DNA of 59,108 nucleotides, from NCBI RefSeq assembly GCF_900096975.1, contig NZ_FMYQ01000038.1, forward strand, positions 1 to 59,108, read 5' to 3'. The notes under the pieces were generated by a model that was not told the origin of the DNA, made no database searches, and saw only the letters and a list, made by a program, of their open reading frames with translations. How positions within the stretch are numbered: the stretch's first letter is position 1; every line of letters starts with the position of its first letter. This stretch comes from Paraburkholderia lycopersici (GTDB lineage: Bacteria; Pseudomonadota; Gammaproteobacteria; Burkholderiales; Burkholderiaceae). The translations under genes and the position numbers were made by a program. Positions 58,359 through 59,108 of this stretch are shown piece after piece.

Positions 58359-58442
58359 ACGCGCGCACGAGCAGCGCGACTAAACCGACGGAAACAAGGG
58401 AAACGGAAAAGCGATGGCCGCCCGCGCGACGGCGTGAGGAAC

Positions 58443-58465
58443 GCCGGACGGCCAGGCCGTCCGGC
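58443..58465 (-). terminator. Possible terminator hairpin of the ABC ATPase gene
   Basis: GCCGGACGGCC, one base, GGCCGTCCGGC: a perfect 11-base inverted repeat 23 bases beyond the stop of the leftward gene. It has no T-run, so it may act only weakly or through Rho. Confidence 0.4.
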
Positions 58466-58488
58466 TGCGCGGTCACCCGGCTTCGAGC

Positions 58489-59108
58489 TTAGGCCTCGAC
58501 GTCCTCGAGGCTGAAGATCTCGGTCTGGTCGTTGTACGAAAAGACTTCGCCGTAACGCGCCCAGTCGATCACCGTATCGAGCGTCTCTTCGGCGGCGACG
58601 TCGGACAGCACGTCTTCCAGCTCCTGCTCGAAGCGCACACGCGGCGCGCGATGGCCGGGCCGCTCGTCGAGCACTTTCTTGATCCGCGCCGCGAGCGGCA
58701 CGTTGCGCAGCAGATGATCGGCGAACATGAGCTTGCGCGCCTGCGTGCCCATCTCGGCGAACACGCGCGCGGGCGGCGTGAGCAGCACGTCGCCGTCGCG
58801 CACGTCGGCAAATCCGAGCTGTTGCAGCATTTCCACGATCGGGAACAGGTCGTCCACTTCGAGATGCAGCGAGCGCGCGATTTCCGGCATGTCGGCGCGG
58901 CCGTGATATGGCGCGGCCGCCAGCGTCTCGATCAGGCCGGCCATGATGTTGGTCGACACATTGGGCAGGCGGCTGCCCACTTCGAGGCGGCGATGCGTGG
59001 CCTCGGCGGCCTCGCGCGCGGTCATCTTCGCGTAGATGTCGTCCACGAGCTTGCGGAACGCCGGGTCGAGCCGGTTGCGCGGATGCTTGAACGGCACCTT
59101 GATCTCCG
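58489..59108 (-). CDS. NitT/TauT-type ABC transporter ATPase, C-terminal part (window edge)
   Basis: The gene runs off the right edge; 206 codons remain. The visible part, from VPFKHPRNRLDPAFRKLVDD onward, is the AAA-associated C-terminal domain found after the ATPase core in a subgroup of nitrate/sulfonate/taurine-type transporters. The blocks LEVDDLFPIVEMLQQLGFADV, GDVLLTPPARVFAE and EETLDTVIDWARYGEVFSYN are typical. Walker motifs lie outside the window. The full protein would energise an importer on the inner face of the membrane. Substrate unknown. Confidence 0.8.
   Translation of the reverse strand, partial: EIKVPFKHPRNRLDPAFRKLVDDIYAKMTAREAAEATHRRLEVGSRLPNVSTNIMAGLIETLAAAPYHGRADMPEIARSLHLEVDDLFPIVEMLQQLGFADVRDGDVLLTPPARVFAEMGTQARKLMFADHLLRNVPLAARIKKVLDERPGHRAPRVRFEQELEDVLSDVAAEETLDTVIDWARYGEVFSYNDQTEIFSLEDVEA

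Larger units (their letters stand above)
58143..58488. other. 346-base intergenic region with two dispersed motifs
   Basis: No gene is supported. It holds motif copies 5 and 6 and a long GC hairpin near 58443-58465. Confidence 0.5.

Noticed and set aside
1..59108. CRISPR arrays, insertion sequences, prophage or integron features
   Set aside because: No regular spacer-repeat array, transposase, integrase or phage structural gene was found in either strand. The repeats seen are short and dispersed.

Overview
The window is GC-rich chromosomal DNA that looks like a Burkholderia/Paraburkholderia-type betaproteobacterium. The evidence is the GC-rich codon use, the very long antisense shadow frames, the aromatic-catabolism gene sets, a SYLF-domain lipoprotein of the kind known from Burkholderia, and a Val-GAC tRNA. 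No phage, insertion sequence, CRISPR array or rRNA was seen. The genus assignment is inference; no database search was possible.

Layout. (1) 1-9.2 kb: a phenylpropionate/cinnamate catabolic island. mhpD (cut by the window edge), mhpB and mhpA run leftward. The activator gene mhpR faces away from mhpA across a perfect palindrome. hcaR is divergent from hcaEFCBD. Together these genes would oxidise 3-phenylpropionate to 2,3-dihydroxyphenylpropionate, cleave the ring, and hydrate a dienoate; no mhpC lies between mhpB and mhpD. (2) 9.3-9.5 kb: tRNA-Val with a good promoter and a terminator. (3) 9.6-24.8 kb: mixed metabolism and envelope genes. These are a TauD-type dioxygenase, a DadA-like dehydrogenase, a chemoreceptor, a SYLF lipoprotein, a DUF3300-DUF2950 pair, an orphan membrane-tethered TAXI protein, scars of two dead genes, a LysR regulator, and a MocR regulator divergent from a YdeP-like molybdoenzyme. 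(4) 24.9-30.0 kb: a compact five-gene operon encoding a membrane CheA-like kinase with its own sensor region, a minimal receptor signalling tip, two CheX-like proteins with identical C-terminal tails, and a CheY. No CheW, CheR or CheB gene is present. This is the most unusual system in the window. (5) 30.3-36.7 kb: an AraC regulator with a LysE exporter, a lone cobF, and an iron-uptake group (TonB receptor, PiuC-like hydroxylase, PepSY protein) with a Fur-box-like site.

(6) 36.8-37.2 kb: three degenerate ~70-bp repeats rich in DnaA-box-like sequence, followed by an Aer-type receptor with a close match to a flagellar sigma-28 promoter. (7) 39.4-44.3 kb: a small conserved-looking gene, a DedA-rhodanese fusion, a CNMP/thioredoxin-reductase-like fusion without the redox CxxC, a YcaQ-type DNA glycosylase and a small hypothetical gene. 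(8) 44.4-45.3 kb and 58.2-58.4 kb: intergenic DNA carrying six clear copies of one 22-base motif, all in one orientation. (9) 45.3-51.0 kb: the 4-hydroxyphenylacetate meta-cleavage operon hpaG1-G2-E-D-F-H with the divergent repressor hpaR and a palindrome next to hpaG1. (10) 51.1-54.8 kb: MarR regulator, class II aldolase, ketopantoate-reductase-like protein and MFS transporter. (11) 55.2-59.1 kb: a large MscS channel and the C-terminal part of a NitT/TauT-type ABC ATPase cut by the window edge.

As a whole the region serves use of plant-derived aromatic acids, iron acquisition, and chemosensory or surface signalling.
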